The notes under the pieces: model-generated
Told to the model about the DNA's origin: nothing
What the model saw: the letters and a program-made list of their open reading frames with translations, nothing else
The model's database searches: none
In this document: in pieces, positions 27,921-36,435 of the stretch
Layout: each line of letters starts with the position of its first letter
Numbering within the stretch: the stretch's first letter is position 1
Position numbers and translations under genes: made by a program
Assembly: GCF_025465935.1 (NCBI RefSeq)
Contig: NZ_JANLNV010000064.1
Location: forward strand, 1 to 64,000
Origin: Pseudomonas sp. 7P_10.2_Bac1
GTDB taxonomy: Bacteria; Pseudomonadota; Gammaproteobacteria; Pseudomonadales; Pseudomonadaceae
Length of the DNA stretch: 64,000 bases
Direction of reading: 5' to 3'

Positions 27921-29213
27921 TCAGTTGATTTGGGCTCCTGAATTGACCCAGGCACCGACCAGGTCGCGTTCTTGCTGGGTCATCTGAGTGATGTTGCCCA
28001 GCGGCATGATCGGAGTGGCGACGGCTTGTGCCTGAATCCGCGGTGCCATCTGCTGGATCTGCTGCGCGGTATCGAACATCACCCCGGCCGGTGCCACGCT
28101 GAACAGCGGGCTGGTGGGCTTGGCGGAATGGCAAACCGTGCAGCGTTCCTGGATCACCGCGTGGACTTTTTCAAAGTCGATGCTGGCCACCGGGGCTGCA
28201 GGAGCGGCAGGGGCGGGCGCTGCTGCTGGCGGGGCATCTGCTGCTTTAACCCCGCCCACAGCGGTTTCTGGCAGCGGTTGGTATTTGATGACCTTGGCCA
28301 CGTCAGGCGTCGCAGGTGCAGGTTTGGGGCCCGTGACATAGGCCAGGCAGACCATGCCCAACGCCGCGACCGGCAAGGTCCAGGCATATTTATGGCTGTC
28401 GTGGCGAGTGTTGAAGTAATGGCGCACCAGCACCGCGAGCACGGCAATCCCGGCCAGGATCAACCAGTTGTACTGGCTGCCGTAGGTGCTCGGGAAGTGG
28501 TTGCTGATCATGATGAACAGCACCGGCAAGGTGAAGTAGTTGTTATGACGCGAACGCAGCAGGCCTTTGGCTGGCAACCTTGGATCGGGCGTGCGGCCTT
28601 CTTTGATGGCTGCGACCAGTGCACGCTGGGCGGGCATGATGATGCGGAACACGTTGCCGACCATGATGGTGCCGATAATGGCGCCGACATGCAGGTACGC
28701 GCCGCGCCCGCTGAACACTCGGCTCAGGCCGAAGGCGGCCGCCACCAGCAACACAAACAAGATAAAACCCAGCAGTGCCGGGCGTTTGCCCAGGGCGGAG
28801 TCGCACAGAAAATCGTAGACAAACCAGCCGGCTACCAGTGAGCCGACGCCGATGGCAACGGCTTCAGGGCCGCTCAGGCTGGAGCCGGGGGCAATCAGGT
28901 ACAGCGACGGGTTGAAATAGAACACCAGGCACAACAGGGCGATGCCGGACATCCAGGTGAAGTAGGCTTCCCATTTGAACCAGTGCAGATCGTCCGGCAT
29001 GGTCGGCGGGGCCAGTTTGTACTTTTCGAGGTGGTAAATACCGCCCCCGTGAATGGCCCATAAATCGCCGGACAGGCCGTCTTTGGGGTTAGCTCGATTG
29101 AGGTTGTTCTCCAGCCAGACAAAATAAAACGACGCGCCAATCCAGGCCACACCGGTAATCATATGAATCCAGCGCACGCTCAGATTCAGCCATTCCATCA
29201 GATGTGCTTGCAC
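27921..29213 (-). CDS. puuD: Membrane-bound urate hydroxylase with cytochrome c domain
   Basis: A 430-residue PuuD-type protein that oxidises urate to 5-hydroxyisourate and passes electrons to the respiratory chain. Eight or so membrane segments begin with LNLSVRWIHMITGVAWIGAS. An Ala/Pro linker (about residues 320-345) leads to a C-terminal cytochrome c domain with the haem site CTVCH. I prefer the GTG at 29213 (AAGAGG seven bases upstream) over a longer start at 29279. It needs Ccm-dependent haem attachment, supplied by the ccm operon in this window. Confidence 0.92.
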   Translation of the reverse strand: MQAHLMEWLNLSVRWIHMITGVAWIGASFYFVWLENNLNRANPKDGLSGDLWAIHGGGIYHLEKYKLAPPTMPDDLHWFKWEAYFTWMSGIALLCLVFYFNPSLYLIAPGSSLSGPEAVAIGVGSLVAGWFVYDFLCDSALGKRPALLGFILFVLLVAAAFGLSRVFSGRGAYLHVGAIIGTIMVGNVFRIIMPAQRALVAAIKEGRTPDPRLPAKGLLRSRHNNYFTLPVLFIMISNHFPSTYGSQYNWLILAGIAVLAVLVRHYFNTRHDSHKYAWTLPVAALGMVCLAYVTGPKPAPATPDVAKVIKYQPLPETAVGGVKAADAPPAAAPAPAAPAAPVASIDFEKVHAVIQERCTVCHSAKPTSPLFSVAPAGVMFDTAQQIQQMAPRIQAQAVATPIMPLGNITQMTQQERDLVGAWVNSGAQIN

Positions 29214-29321
29214 GGTCTTTACCTCTTGCCTGTCACTCTTGTGTGAATGATCAGACCTTCTCTTATTGGTGGGGGGCAAGGGTCTGTTGATGTTTCATTG
29301 CGGCCGCGACGCGGCTCGCAA

Positions 29322-29828
29322 TCAAACGTCAACAGGCGCTAGGATCAAGTACTCATCCTCTTTAAAGAAATGCTCATCGCAGTTATTGCCTGAGCCACTG
29401 CGATCAACCACCAGGAAGTCATCCCGCTTTTCGATCGTCAGCACCGGGTGGTGCCAGACGCCGCGATGGTAATTAATGCCCTGCCTGCCATTAGTGACAA
29501 AGGCGCGGACCAAGCCTGATACAGGTGCATCGCCAAGTGGCGCGACCACGATCAGAAAGGGGTGGCCGAGCAGCGGAATAAAGGCCTGGCTGCCCAGCGG
29601 ATGGCGCTCCAGCATACGCACAGTGAACGGCATGTCCTGCGCTTGGGCGCGGAAGATGCTGATGATCGCTTTGCAGTCCGACGTGGCGGTTTGCACCTCG
29701 GCCAGACGATGAAAGCGCATGGTTGAACCGTTGTTGATCATGAAGTGGTCGCTGCCATCGGTTTCAATCACGTCACCGAATGGGGCGAAGGCTTCTTTAG
29801 TCAGCGGTTCAATCTGTAATGTGCGCAT
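29322..29828 (-). CDS. allA: Ureidoglycolate lyase
   Basis: A 168-residue cupin-like protein. It begins with MRTLQIEPLTKEAFAPFGDVIE and carries RHPLGSQAFIPL-type and YHRGVWHHPVL segments characteristic of AllA. It splits ureidoglycolate to glyoxylate and urea, the last step before Gcl. Position between alc and puuD on the same strand fits the operon. Confidence 0.93.
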   Translation of the reverse strand: MRTLQIEPLTKEAFAPFGDVIETDGSDHFMINNGSTMRFHRLAEVQTATSDCKAIISIFRAQAQDMPFTVRMLERHPLGSQAFIPLLGHPFLIVVAPLGDAPVSGLVRAFVTNGRQGINYHRGVWHHPVLTIEKRDDFLVVDRSGSGNNCDEHFFKEDEYLILAPVDV

Positions 29829-29874
29829 GTTGGTCTTCTTTTTCTCAATGACTGTCAGTTGTCCGTTTTGCTTT

Positions 29875-29964
29875 TGTAGCCGCTGCCGCAGGCTGGATTA
29901 AGGTCGAGGGCCTTAAACAGCAGAGCCGCTGCGCAATCCATCGCAGCTTTGGGCAGCGACTACA
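29875..29964. repeat. Inverted repeat between alc and allA
   Basis: TGTAGCCGCTGCCGCAGGCTG near 29875 and CGCAGCTTTGGGCAGCG-ACTACA near 29942-29964 are in imperfect inverse orientation around a G/C-rich centre. This is a REP-like hairpin inside the purine operon and may act as a transcript-processing point. Confidence 0.6.
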
Positions 29965-29973
29965 GTTGTGGCG

Positions 29974-30969
29974 TTACTTGGCGACCTTGCCCAGTACGCG
30001 CAGGCGGCTTACACCGCCGTCCGGGAACAGGTTGAGGCGGATGTGAGTGATCGGGCCCAGGGCTTTGATCTGTTCACTGAAGCTGTGCTCGGCGTGCATT
30101 TCGAGCTTCTGGCTCGGCAGCAATTCACGCCAGAACAGGCTCTGGGTTTCGATCTGGCTGTCGGTGCCGCCTTTGACGAACGCGCCCTGGATCGAGCAAC
30201 TGTCTGGGTAGTTGCCTTTGAAGTGCAGCGTGTCGACGATGATTTTTTCAACTTCACCGGCGTGACCCAACGCAACGATGACCCAGTCATTGCCTGGGGT
30301 ACGACGACGTGCGGTTTCCCAGCCATCGCCCATGTTGATGCCGCGGCCCGGGTTGAGAATGTTGCTCATGCGGCCGAAGTGTTCGTCGGAGCAGGCGAGG
30401 GCGCGGCCACCATTGAGGGCGGCGGCCAGGTCGACCTGTTCGTTGTCACCCAGCGCAGACCAGTCACGGAAAGGCACGCCATACACACGCAGACGCGCTA
30501 CGCCGCCGTCGGGGTAGATGTTGAAGCGCAAGTAGCTGAATGCCTGGTCATTATTGATCTCGTGGTAATGATGGCTGTTGCCTTGCAACTCGACTGCCGA
30601 CAGCACTTCAACCCATTGGGTGTTTTCAGTCGGTTCGCCTTCGGCCAAAAAGCAGGCTTCAAGTGAGGCCGATGGCGGGAAGTTACCGGTAAAGAATGAC
30701 GTATCGATGTCTACGCCTTTGATCGAGCCCGGCACGCCGAGGCGGATGACGGCACTGTCATAGCCTTCAAAGCGCTTGCGGCGGGACTCCCAGCCGTCCA
30801 TCCACTTGCCGTTGTCATCGAAAACGCCCTCCTTCCACACGGCCGGTGTCGGCTGGAACAGGCGGTTGGCATCTGCGAACCAGTCATCGGTCACCGAAAC
30901 AATTTTGGTGCCAAGACGGGCATCGGCCAGGTTGACGAACTTCTCGAAAGGTACGGCGTAAGCTTTCAT
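29974..30969 (-). CDS. alc: Allantoicase
   Basis: A 331-residue protein with two similar halves, each a galactose-binding-like sandwich as in the allantoicase family (first half has [21 protein letters not shown], second [22 protein letters not shown]). It hydrolyses allantoate to ureidoglycolate and urea. The gene is the third of puuE-uraD-alc, 61 bases after uraD, and precedes allA. Confidence 0.94.
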   Translation of the reverse strand: MKAYAVPFEKFVNLADARLGTKIVSVTDDWFADANRLFQPTPAVWKEGVFDDNGKWMDGWESRRKRFEGYDSAVIRLGVPGSIKGVDIDTSFFTGNFPPSASLEACFLAEGEPTENTQWVEVLSAVELQGNSHHYHEINNDQAFSYLRFNIYPDGGVARLRVYGVPFRDWSALGDNEQVDLAAALNGGRALACSDEHFGRMSNILNPGRGINMGDGWETARRRTPGNDWVIVALGHAGEVEKIIVDTLHFKGNYPDSCSIQGAFVKGGTDSQIETQSLFWRELLPSQKLEMHAEHSFSEQIKALGPITHIRLNLFPDGGVSRLRVLGKVAK

Positions 30970-31030
30970 TCTTCTGATCTGCCTTTAAATAAGTGGCTGG
31001 AGATACGTCACCGGCACCTGCCGGCTCGGC

Positions 31031-31546
31031 TTAGAGCTGGCGTAATCGGAACAGGGCTATTTTGTTGATTTCTGCCAACGCGCACTTGAACTCGGCGGCT
31101 GCCGGGTTGTGGATGCGGGTTTCGAACGCGGCGAGGATCTGGTGCCGGTCGCTGCCTTTTACCGCCATGATGAAGGGAAACTTGAACTTGGCTTTGTAGG
31201 CTTCGTTCAGCTCGGTGAAGCGCTGGAACTCTTCTTCCGTGCAGTGGTGAATACCGGCGCCCGCTTGTTCATGGGTGCTGGCTTCGGTCAGTTGGCCCTG
31301 GACGGCCGCTTTGCCGGCCAGGTCCGGGTGGGCGTTGATCAGTGCCAATTGGCGGTCGTGATCGGCGCTCAATAGCAGGTCACTCATGCGCTGGTGCAGG
31401 GTGTCGATCTGGTCGACGCTGGCATCCACGCCCAAGTCGTAGGCCTTTTCAGCAACCCAGGGCGAGTGCTCGTAAATATCGGCAAAGGCCGCCACAAAGG
31501 CTTCACGGCTCAGGGTTGAAGGCTTGAGAGTCTTGAAGGTGCTCAT
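31031..31546 (-). CDS. uraD: OHCU decarboxylase
   Basis: A 171-residue all-helical decarboxylase turning 2-oxo-4-hydroxy-4-carboxy-5-ureidoimidazoline into S-allantoin. Recognised segments are LINAHPDLAGKAA, with the catalytic histidine, and FKFPFIMAVKGSDRHQILAAFE. The start at 31546 overlaps the puuE stop as ATGA, so it is translationally coupled to the allantoinase gene. A 50-residue N-terminal extension in the open frame is antisense-like and was excluded. Confidence 0.94.
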   Translation of the reverse strand: MSTFKTLKPSTLSREAFVAAFADIYEHSPWVAEKAYDLGVDASVDQIDTLHQRMSDLLLSADHDRQLALINAHPDLAGKAAVQGQLTEASTHEQAGAGIHHCTEEEFQRFTELNEAYKAKFKFPFIMAVKGSDRHQILAAFETRIHNPAAAEFKCALAEINKIALFRLRQL

Positions 31547-32472
31547 CGGTCGGTCTCGGCAACAAAAGGGTGGGTGGCGTGCCAGTGGCGGGCGATGTCC
31601 ACGCGGCGGGCGAACCAGACCTGTTCGTGGCTTTTTGCGTACTCGATGAATCGCTTGAGGGCGGCGAGACGCGCAGGGCGGCCAATGAGGCGGCAATGCA
31701 GGCCGATCGATAGCATTTTCGGCGACTCTGCGCCTTCGGCGTACAGCACATCGAATGCGTCCTTGAGGTACTGGTAAAACTGCTCGCCCGTGTTGAAGCC
31801 CTGCGCTTGGGTGAAGCGCATGTCATTGGTGTCCAGCGTGTAAGGGATCACCAGGTGCGGCCTGGTTGTCGGGTTGTTCGGCTCCCAGTAGGGCAGGTCG
31901 TCGTCATAGGTGTCGCTGTCGTACAGAAAACCGCCTTCTTCCATCACCAGCCGCCGGGTATTGGGGCCGGTACGCCCGGTGTACCAGCCCAGTGGTCGTT
32001 CACCGCTGATTTCGGTGAGGATGCGGATCGCTTCGAGCATGTGCTCGCGCTCCAGCGCCTCATCCATGTATTGATAGTCGATCCAGCGATAGCCGTGGCT
32101 GCAGATCTCGTGGCCGGCGGCAACCATCTGGCGGATCACGTCCGGGTGGCGTTGCGCAGCCATGGCCACGGCAAAGACGGTGAGCGGAATGTCGAACGCC
32201 TTGAACAACTTGAGCACGCGCCATACGCCTGCACGGCTACCGTATTCGTAGAGCGACTCCATGCACATGTTGCGTTCGCCTTGCAGGGGCTGAGCCGACA
32301 CCATTTCCGAGAGGAAGGCTTCGGACTCTTTGTCGCCATGCAGGATGCTGCGTTCGCCGCCTTCTTCGTAATTGAGCACAAAAGACAGGGCAATACGGGC
32401 GTTGTCCGGCCAGTGCGGATGGGGAGGGGTGGGACCGTAACCAATCAGGTCGCGTGGGTAGTCAGCGCTCAC
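31543..32472 (-). CDS. puuE: Allantoinase (PuuE type)
   Basis: A 309-residue metal-independent allantoinase with polysaccharide-deacetylase (NodB) fold: LSFVLNYEEGGERSILHGD near the N terminus, AAGHEICSHGYRWIDYQ in the middle and a DSDTYDDDLPYW segment. It opens allantoin to allantoate. I take GTG 32472 (MSADYPRDLIGYG); a longer start at 32526 would begin close to the operator. The first gene of the operon, with TTGTATACAA 68 bases upstream. Confidence 0.93.
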   Translation of the reverse strand: MSADYPRDLIGYGPTPPHPHWPDNARIALSFVLNYEEGGERSILHGDKESEAFLSEMVSAQPLQGERNMCMESLYEYGSRAGVWRVLKLFKAFDIPLTVFAVAMAAQRHPDVIRQMVAAGHEICSHGYRWIDYQYMDEALEREHMLEAIRILTEISGERPLGWYTGRTGPNTRRLVMEEGGFLYDSDTYDDDLPYWEPNNPTTRPHLVIPYTLDTNDMRFTQAQGFNTGEQFYQYLKDAFDVLYAEGAESPKMLSIGLHCRLIGRPARLAALKRFIEYAKSHEQVWFARRVDIARHWHATHPFVAETDR

Positions 32473-32539
32473 TACAGTCTTCCTTATTGTGGGTGTTAAC
32501 AGTCGATTGGCCAGACTTGGCGTCACTGCGATGACCTGA

Positions 32540-32549
32540 TTGTATACAA
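32540..32549. promoter_or_regulatory. TTGTATACAA operator for puuE operon
   Basis: A perfect palindrome identical in its ten-base core to those at 21654, 21793 and 34016. Confidence 0.6.
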
Positions 32550-32733
32550 CTTAATATTCTATTTGTAACCCTAAATTTATGCATTTTTATCATGCTTTGT
32601 GTTGAATGGGTACTTGCAAAAAACCTGCCTGATCAGTCAGCTTGCGAACACAAAGTCTCGAAATGCTATGGCTTCGAACATTCGCGCTCCACAAACCTCA
32701 GGTTAGACGCGTTGCTTAAAACTGCATTTTTAA

Positions 32734-32743
32734 TTGTGTACAA
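32734..32743. promoter_or_regulatory. TTGTGTACAA operator for hiuH
   Basis: A one-base variant (A to G at position 5) of the TTGTATACAA box, with flanking AAT and TTT preserved. It lies 106 bases upstream of the hiuH start. Confidence 0.5.
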
Positions 32744-32848
32744 TTTTTTAAATTAGTGTCTTAATTCTTGCGTCGGCGTGCCTTTCAGACGCATCAAAAA
32801 GGCACGGCCAACCAATTTTTTACCGAGCTGGGGGAGGTCGCAGAATCA

Positions 32849-33202
32849 ATGGGACGTTTGACTACGCACGTTTTGGATGCCGCACACGGATGTCCGGGTA
32901 GCTCGATCAAGGTCGAGTTGTACCGGGTTGAAGGTGCTCAACTGACCCTGGTGGCGAACGCCGTGACCAACGATGACGGGCGCTGCGACGCACCGCTGTT
33001 GCAGGGCGATGCCTACCGTTCCGGGGTGTATCAGTTGCAGTTCAGTGCCGGTGATTACTACCGCGCGCGGGGTGTGACATTGCCGGAGCCGGCCTTTTTG
33101 GATGTGGTGGTGCTGCGGTTCGGGATCAGTGCCGAGCAGGATCACTACCATGTGCCGTTGTTGATCTCGCCATACAGTTACTCGACGTACCGTGGCAGCT
33201 AG
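32849..33202 (+). CDS. hiuH: 5-hydroxyisourate hydrolase
   Basis: A 117-residue transthyretin-related protein. It carries the N-terminal LTTHVLDAAHGCPG motif and ends in the family-defining tetrapeptide YRGS. It hydrolyses the PuuD product 5-hydroxyisourate to OHCU. The ATG at 32849 has GGGGGAGG upstream. Divergent from puuE, and it ends in a strong terminator. Confidence 0.95.
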   Translation: MGRLTTHVLDAAHGCPGSSIKVELYRVEGAQLTLVANAVTNDDGRCDAPLLQGDAYRSGVYQLQFSAGDYYRARGVTLPEPAFLDVVVLRFGISAEQDHYHVPLLISPYSYSTYRGS

Positions 33203-33234
33203 GGTTTATAGGTTCGCATCGTGGTAGATGGTTT

Positions 33235-33260
33235 GCCCGCGCACACTGCGGGCTTTTTTT
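33235..33260 (+). terminator. Rho-independent terminator of hiuH
   Basis: GCCCGC (33235-33240), seven-base loop, GCGGGC (33248-33253), then seven T residues. Confidence 0.85.
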
Positions 33261-33322
33261 CGCCCGCGATTTGAGCAAAACAGTTTAGGAGCGAGCTTGG
33301 CTCGCTCCAGAGGCAGGGAAAC

Positions 33323-33949
33323 TTAACGGCTCAACAATGACGCGCTACCCGCCACACCGAACAGACCGGCGCTGATCCGGTTGAACCAGCTTTGGCCCTT
33401 GCCGCTGCGCAGGTAGCTCGCTGCACCATGGGCGCCCAGGCCGTAGGCCAGCTTGCACAGCAGGTCGAGCACGGTCCAGGTGGCGATCATCACCAGCAGT
33501 TGCCCGAGCAAGGGCTGCTCAGGGGTAAGGAACTGTGGCAGGAAGGCGGCAAAGAACAGAATGTCTTTCGGGTTGCTGGCGCCCAGCACAAAAGCGCGCC
33601 CAAACAGTGCGCTGAAGCGCGGTTTTGGCGCAGCCTCAGGGACATTCGCAGCGCTGGCCGGTTGCCGCGATTGCTGCCAGCTTTGCCAGGCCAGGTAAAA
33701 GAGGTACAGCGCGCCGACGATTTTCAGTGCGCTGAACAGCTTTTCTGACGCCAGCAGTAAAGCCCCCAGCCCTAGTGCCGAGGCGCTGAGCAGGCAAATC
33801 GAGGCAAACACGCCGCCCAAAAACGCCGGATAAGAACGGCGCAAGCCATAGTTCAGGCTGTTGCTGATCATCAATAACGACAGCGGACCCGGGATCAGGA
33901 TCACTATTAATGCCGCGCTGCTGAACAGCAGCCAGGTTTCCAGACTCAT
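33323..33949 (-). CDS. LysE-family exporter
   Basis: A 208-residue protein with six hydrophobic segments of the LysE/RhtB type. The N-terminal motif ALIVILIPGPLSLLMISNSLNYGLRRS (in parts) and ASNPKDILFFAAFLPQF are typical. Start at 33949 with an AGAG-type site; the longer frame to 34102 crosses an operator. A TTGTATACAA box lies 67 bases upstream, which puts this exporter in the putative purine regulon. It follows the MarR gene on the same strand. Confidence 0.87.
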   Translation of the reverse strand: MSLETWLLFSSAALIVILIPGPLSLLMISNSLNYGLRRSYPAFLGGVFASICLLSASALGLGALLLASEKLFSALKIVGALYLFYLAWQSWQQSRQPASAANVPEAAPKPRFSALFGRAFVLGASNPKDILFFAAFLPQFLTPEQPLLGQLLVMIATWTVLDLLCKLAYGLGAHGAASYLRSGKGQSWFNRISAGLFGVAGSASLLSR

Positions 33950-34015
33950 CACTCTCTCCATAGGCAGGTACAAGCGCTTGCCGGTGCACGACCGGGGGTC
34001 TGTTGATTTACCTGT

Positions 34016-34025
34016 TTGTATACAA
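34016..34025. promoter_or_regulatory. TTGTATACAA operator upstream of lysE-like gene
   Basis: A perfect copy extended to TTTGTATACAAAT, between the MarR stop and the exporter start. It gives the exporter its own regulated promoter. Confidence 0.6.
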
Positions 34026-34062
34026 ATAAAGCAAGTATTGTTTTCAATTTTGCTGTGCGAGG

Positions 34063-34497
34063 CTAGCGACTTTGACCCAAGGCCTGATTGATCGTCAGCC
34101 AACCGTTGACGGCCTCTTCGCCTGCTTGTGCGAACACCCGTTGCAACAACTTGACCTGCTCGCGGCGCAGGCTGGCTTCGAAGCGCACGCCCTCGGGCGT
34201 TAACTCCAGCAGGCGCTTACGCTTGTCGCTTGGTGGCGCCACGCTGAGGACCAGATTCATCTCGATCAACTGGCGCAGCGGTGTGTTGAGGGCTTGTTTG
34301 CTCACGCCCAGCAGGCCCAACAACTCCTTGACGCTGGCGCCGGGGTAGTGAGCGATGAAGAACACGATGCGCTGGTGTACCCGACTCAGGCCCCGGCGGC
34401 CCAGCATCTCGTCGGCCTTGGCGGTAAACGCCTGATAGCCAAAGAAGAAGGCTTGCATGGCGTCACGCTGAGTGGTCGGGTTTTTAAGGTCAAGCAT
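34063..34497 (-). CDS. MarR-family transcriptional regulator
   Basis: A 144-residue MarR protein. The winged helix-turn-helix runs from about residue 50 to 105 (ASVKELLGLLGVSKQALNTPL and the wing PPSDKRKRLLELT). It is divergently transcribed from an aminotransferase gene. GTCAA-N5-TTGAC at 34531-34545 lies in the shared region and is a plausible operator. Ligand unknown. It could control the aminotransferase, the exporter or both. Confidence 0.88.
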   Translation of the reverse strand: MLDLKNPTTQRDAMQAFFFGYQAFTAKADEMLGRRGLSRVHQRIVFFIAHYPGASVKELLGLLGVSKQALNTPLRQLIEMNLVLSVAPPSDKRKRLLELTPEGVRFEASLRREQVKLLQRVFAQAGEEAVNGWLTINQALGQSR

Positions 34498-34530
34498 ATT
34501 GACGTATCCAGTCGGGCCGGCGTAATTTTG

Positions 34531-34545
34531 GTCAATCAGTTTGAC
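34531..34545. promoter_or_regulatory. GTCAA-N5-TTGAC inverted repeat
   Basis: Inverted repeat in the 82-base MarR/aminotransferase intergenic region, about 35 bases from both start codons. Short and AT-flanked, as MarR sites often are. Confidence 0.45.
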
Positions 34546-34579
34546 TTATTTTCAATGCCTTCTGCCACCGGTGATCAAT

Positions 34580-35746
34580 ATGGCCTTCGCTGAACGTGTT
34601 TCCCGCCTGAAAAGCTCTTTGATCCGTGAAATTCTGGCTGAGGCTCAGCGCCCGGAAGTCATGTCCTTCGCCGGTGGTCTACCGGCCGAGGCGATGTTGC
34701 CCAAGGTTGACTGGGCTGACATGCCTGTTGCCATCGGCCAATACGGCATGAGCGAGGGCGAGCCAGCCCTGCGTGAAGCGCTGGCCGCACAAGCCCGCGC
34801 GTTGGGTGTTCACTGTGATGCGAGCCAGGTTATGGTGCTTAGCGGCTCGCAACAGGCGCTCGATCTGGCGGCCAAGCTGTACATCGACAAGGGCACTGAA
34901 ATCATGCTCGAAGCACCGACCTACCTGGCGGCGCTGCAGATATTCCAGCTGTTTGGCGCTGAGTGCCTGACGTTCCCGCTACAGGCTGATGGCCCTGATC
35001 TGGCGGCCTTGCGTGTTCAACTGGACAAACACCGCCCTGCATTTATCTATCTGATTCCGACGTTCCAGAACCCGTCTGCCGTGCGTTACAGCGAAACCAA
35101 GCGTGACCAGGTGGCGGCGTTGCTGGACGAGTTTGGTGTGACCTTGATTGAAGACGAGCCGTACCGCGAACTGAATTTCGACGGCGGCAGTGCCACGCCA
35201 ATTGTCAGCCGGTTGAAAAAGGCCAGCTGGATCTACACCGGTACTGTGTCGAAAACCCTGCTGCCGGGCCTGAGGGTGGGGTTTTTGATCGCCAGCCCGG
35301 ATTTGTTTCAGCACCTGCTGCGCCTTAAACAGTCGGCGGACTTGCACACCAACCGTGTGGGGCAGTGGCAGGCGCTGCAATGGATCGGTACCGAGAAAAT
35401 GGCCAGCCATCTGGCGCAGTTGCGAGATTTTTATCGCACGCGTCGTGATGCCTTTCAGGCTGTGCTGGAAGAACATTTCTCGGATCTGGCGGATTGGCAG
35501 GTGCCACAGGGCGGGTTGTTTTTCTGGTTGACGCTCAAGCAACCGGTGGATACCCGGACCTTGCTCAAGCCTGCACTGGAGCAAAATGTGCTGTTTATGC
35601 CGGGTGAGCCGTTCTTCGCCAATCCGGACCAGAACCTTGGTAGTCTGCGTCTAAACTTCAGCCACATCGATCCAGAGCGCCTGCACGAAGGGCTCAAGCG
35701 TCTGGCCAACGTTATCCGTCAAGCACAAGCCGCAGAGGCGGTTTAG
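34580..35746 (+). CDS. PLP-dependent class I aminotransferase
   Basis: A 388-residue fold-type I aminotransferase of the 2-aminoadipate/aromatic group. The PLP-lysine site is TGTVSKTLLPGLRVGF, with the carbonyl-site LIPTFQNPSAVRY and pocket DEPYREL. It lacks an N-terminal regulator domain, unlike MocR proteins. ATG 34580 begins MAFAERVSRL. The gene is divergent from marR and followed nine bases later by a GST gene. Substrate unresolved. Confidence 0.87.
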   Translation: MAFAERVSRLKSSLIREILAEAQRPEVMSFAGGLPAEAMLPKVDWADMPVAIGQYGMSEGEPALREALAAQARALGVHCDASQVMVLSGSQQALDLAAKLYIDKGTEIMLEAPTYLAALQIFQLFGAECLTFPLQADGPDLAALRVQLDKHRPAFIYLIPTFQNPSAVRYSETKRDQVAALLDEFGVTLIEDEPYRELNFDGGSATPIVSRLKKASWIYTGTVSKTLLPGLRVGFLIASPDLFQHLLRLKQSADLHTNRVGQWQALQWIGTEKMASHLAQLRDFYRTRRDAFQAVLEEHFSDLADWQVPQGGLFFWLTLKQPVDTRTLLKPALEQNVLFMPGEPFFANPDQNLGSLRLNFSHIDPERLHEGLKRLANVIRQAQAAEAV

Positions 35747-35755
35747 GGAGTTGCG

Positions 35756-36358
35756 ATGCTCAAGGTTTACGGCGATTACCAGTCGGGCAATTGCTACAAG
35801 ATCAAACTGATGCTGCATTTGCTGGGCCGCGACTATGAGTGGCATTCGGTAGACATTCTTAACGGCGACACACAAACCCCGGAATTTCTGGCAAAGAACC
35901 CCAACGGCAAAGTGCCGGTATTGGAGCTGGAAGACGGCACCTATTTGTGGGAGTCCAACGCCATTCTCAACTACCTGGCGGACGGCACAGAGTTTTTGCC
36001 GGCCGAGCCGCGTTTGCGCACCCAAGTGCTGCAATGGCAGTTTTTCGAACAATACAGCCACGAGCCCTACATCGCGGTGGCGCGGTTTATCCAGTTTTAC
36101 CTGGGGTTGCCGGATAAGCGCCTGGAGGAGTACCGCAAACTGCAGAAAAGCGGGTACAAGGCGCTGGATGTGATGGAGCAGCAACTGACCCGCACGCCCT
36201 ACCTGGTGGGTGAGCACTTTTCCATTGCTGACTTGACCCTCTATGCCTACACCCACGTGGCACATCAAGGCGGGTTTGATCTGGGGAAATACCCGGGGAT
36301 CCAGGCCTGGATACAGCGGGTGGCGAGTCAGCCACGGTATGTCGGGATGCTGGATTAA
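35756..36358 (+). CDS. Glutathione S-transferase
   Basis: A 200-residue cytosolic GST: a thioredoxin-like N-terminal half (MLKVYGDYQSGNCYKIKLML, then NPNGKVPVLELEDGTYLWES) and a helical C-terminal half (QLTRTPYLVGEHFSIADLTLYAY). The serine/cysteine in SGNCYK is the probable glutathione-contacting region. It starts nine bases after the aminotransferase stop, implying co-transcription. Physiological substrate unknown. Confidence 0.9.
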   Translation: MLKVYGDYQSGNCYKIKLMLHLLGRDYEWHSVDILNGDTQTPEFLAKNPNGKVPVLELEDGTYLWESNAILNYLADGTEFLPAEPRLRTQVLQWQFFEQYSHEPYIAVARFIQFYLGLPDKRLEEYRKLQKSGYKALDVMEQQLTRTPYLVGEHFSIADLTLYAYTHVAHQGGFDLGKYPGIQAWIQRVASQPRYVGMLD

Positions 36359-36373
36359 GCCGCGAGTGCCCCC

Positions 36374-36424
36374 GCAGGCAGCGATCTTTTGATGGTCAGG
36401 ATCAACAGATCGCAGCCTGTGCTG
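36374..36424. repeat. REP-like hairpin
   Basis: GCAGGCAGCGATC and GATCGCAGCCTGTGC in inverse orientation between the convergent GST and glutaredoxin genes. Confidence 0.55.
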
Positions 36425-36435
36425 GCTCTAAGCGA

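Larger units (their letters stand above)
32473..32848. promoter_or_regulatory. Divergent puuE / hiuH promoter region
   Basis: About 375 bases, noticeably AT-rich, with no gene. It contains TTGTATACAA at 32540-32549 near the puuE start and TTGTGTACAA at 32734-32743 on the hiuH side. Each lies about 70-115 bases from its gene start. No hairpin terminators are seen. It reads as two back-to-back promoters controlled by one repressor type. Confidence 0.6.
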
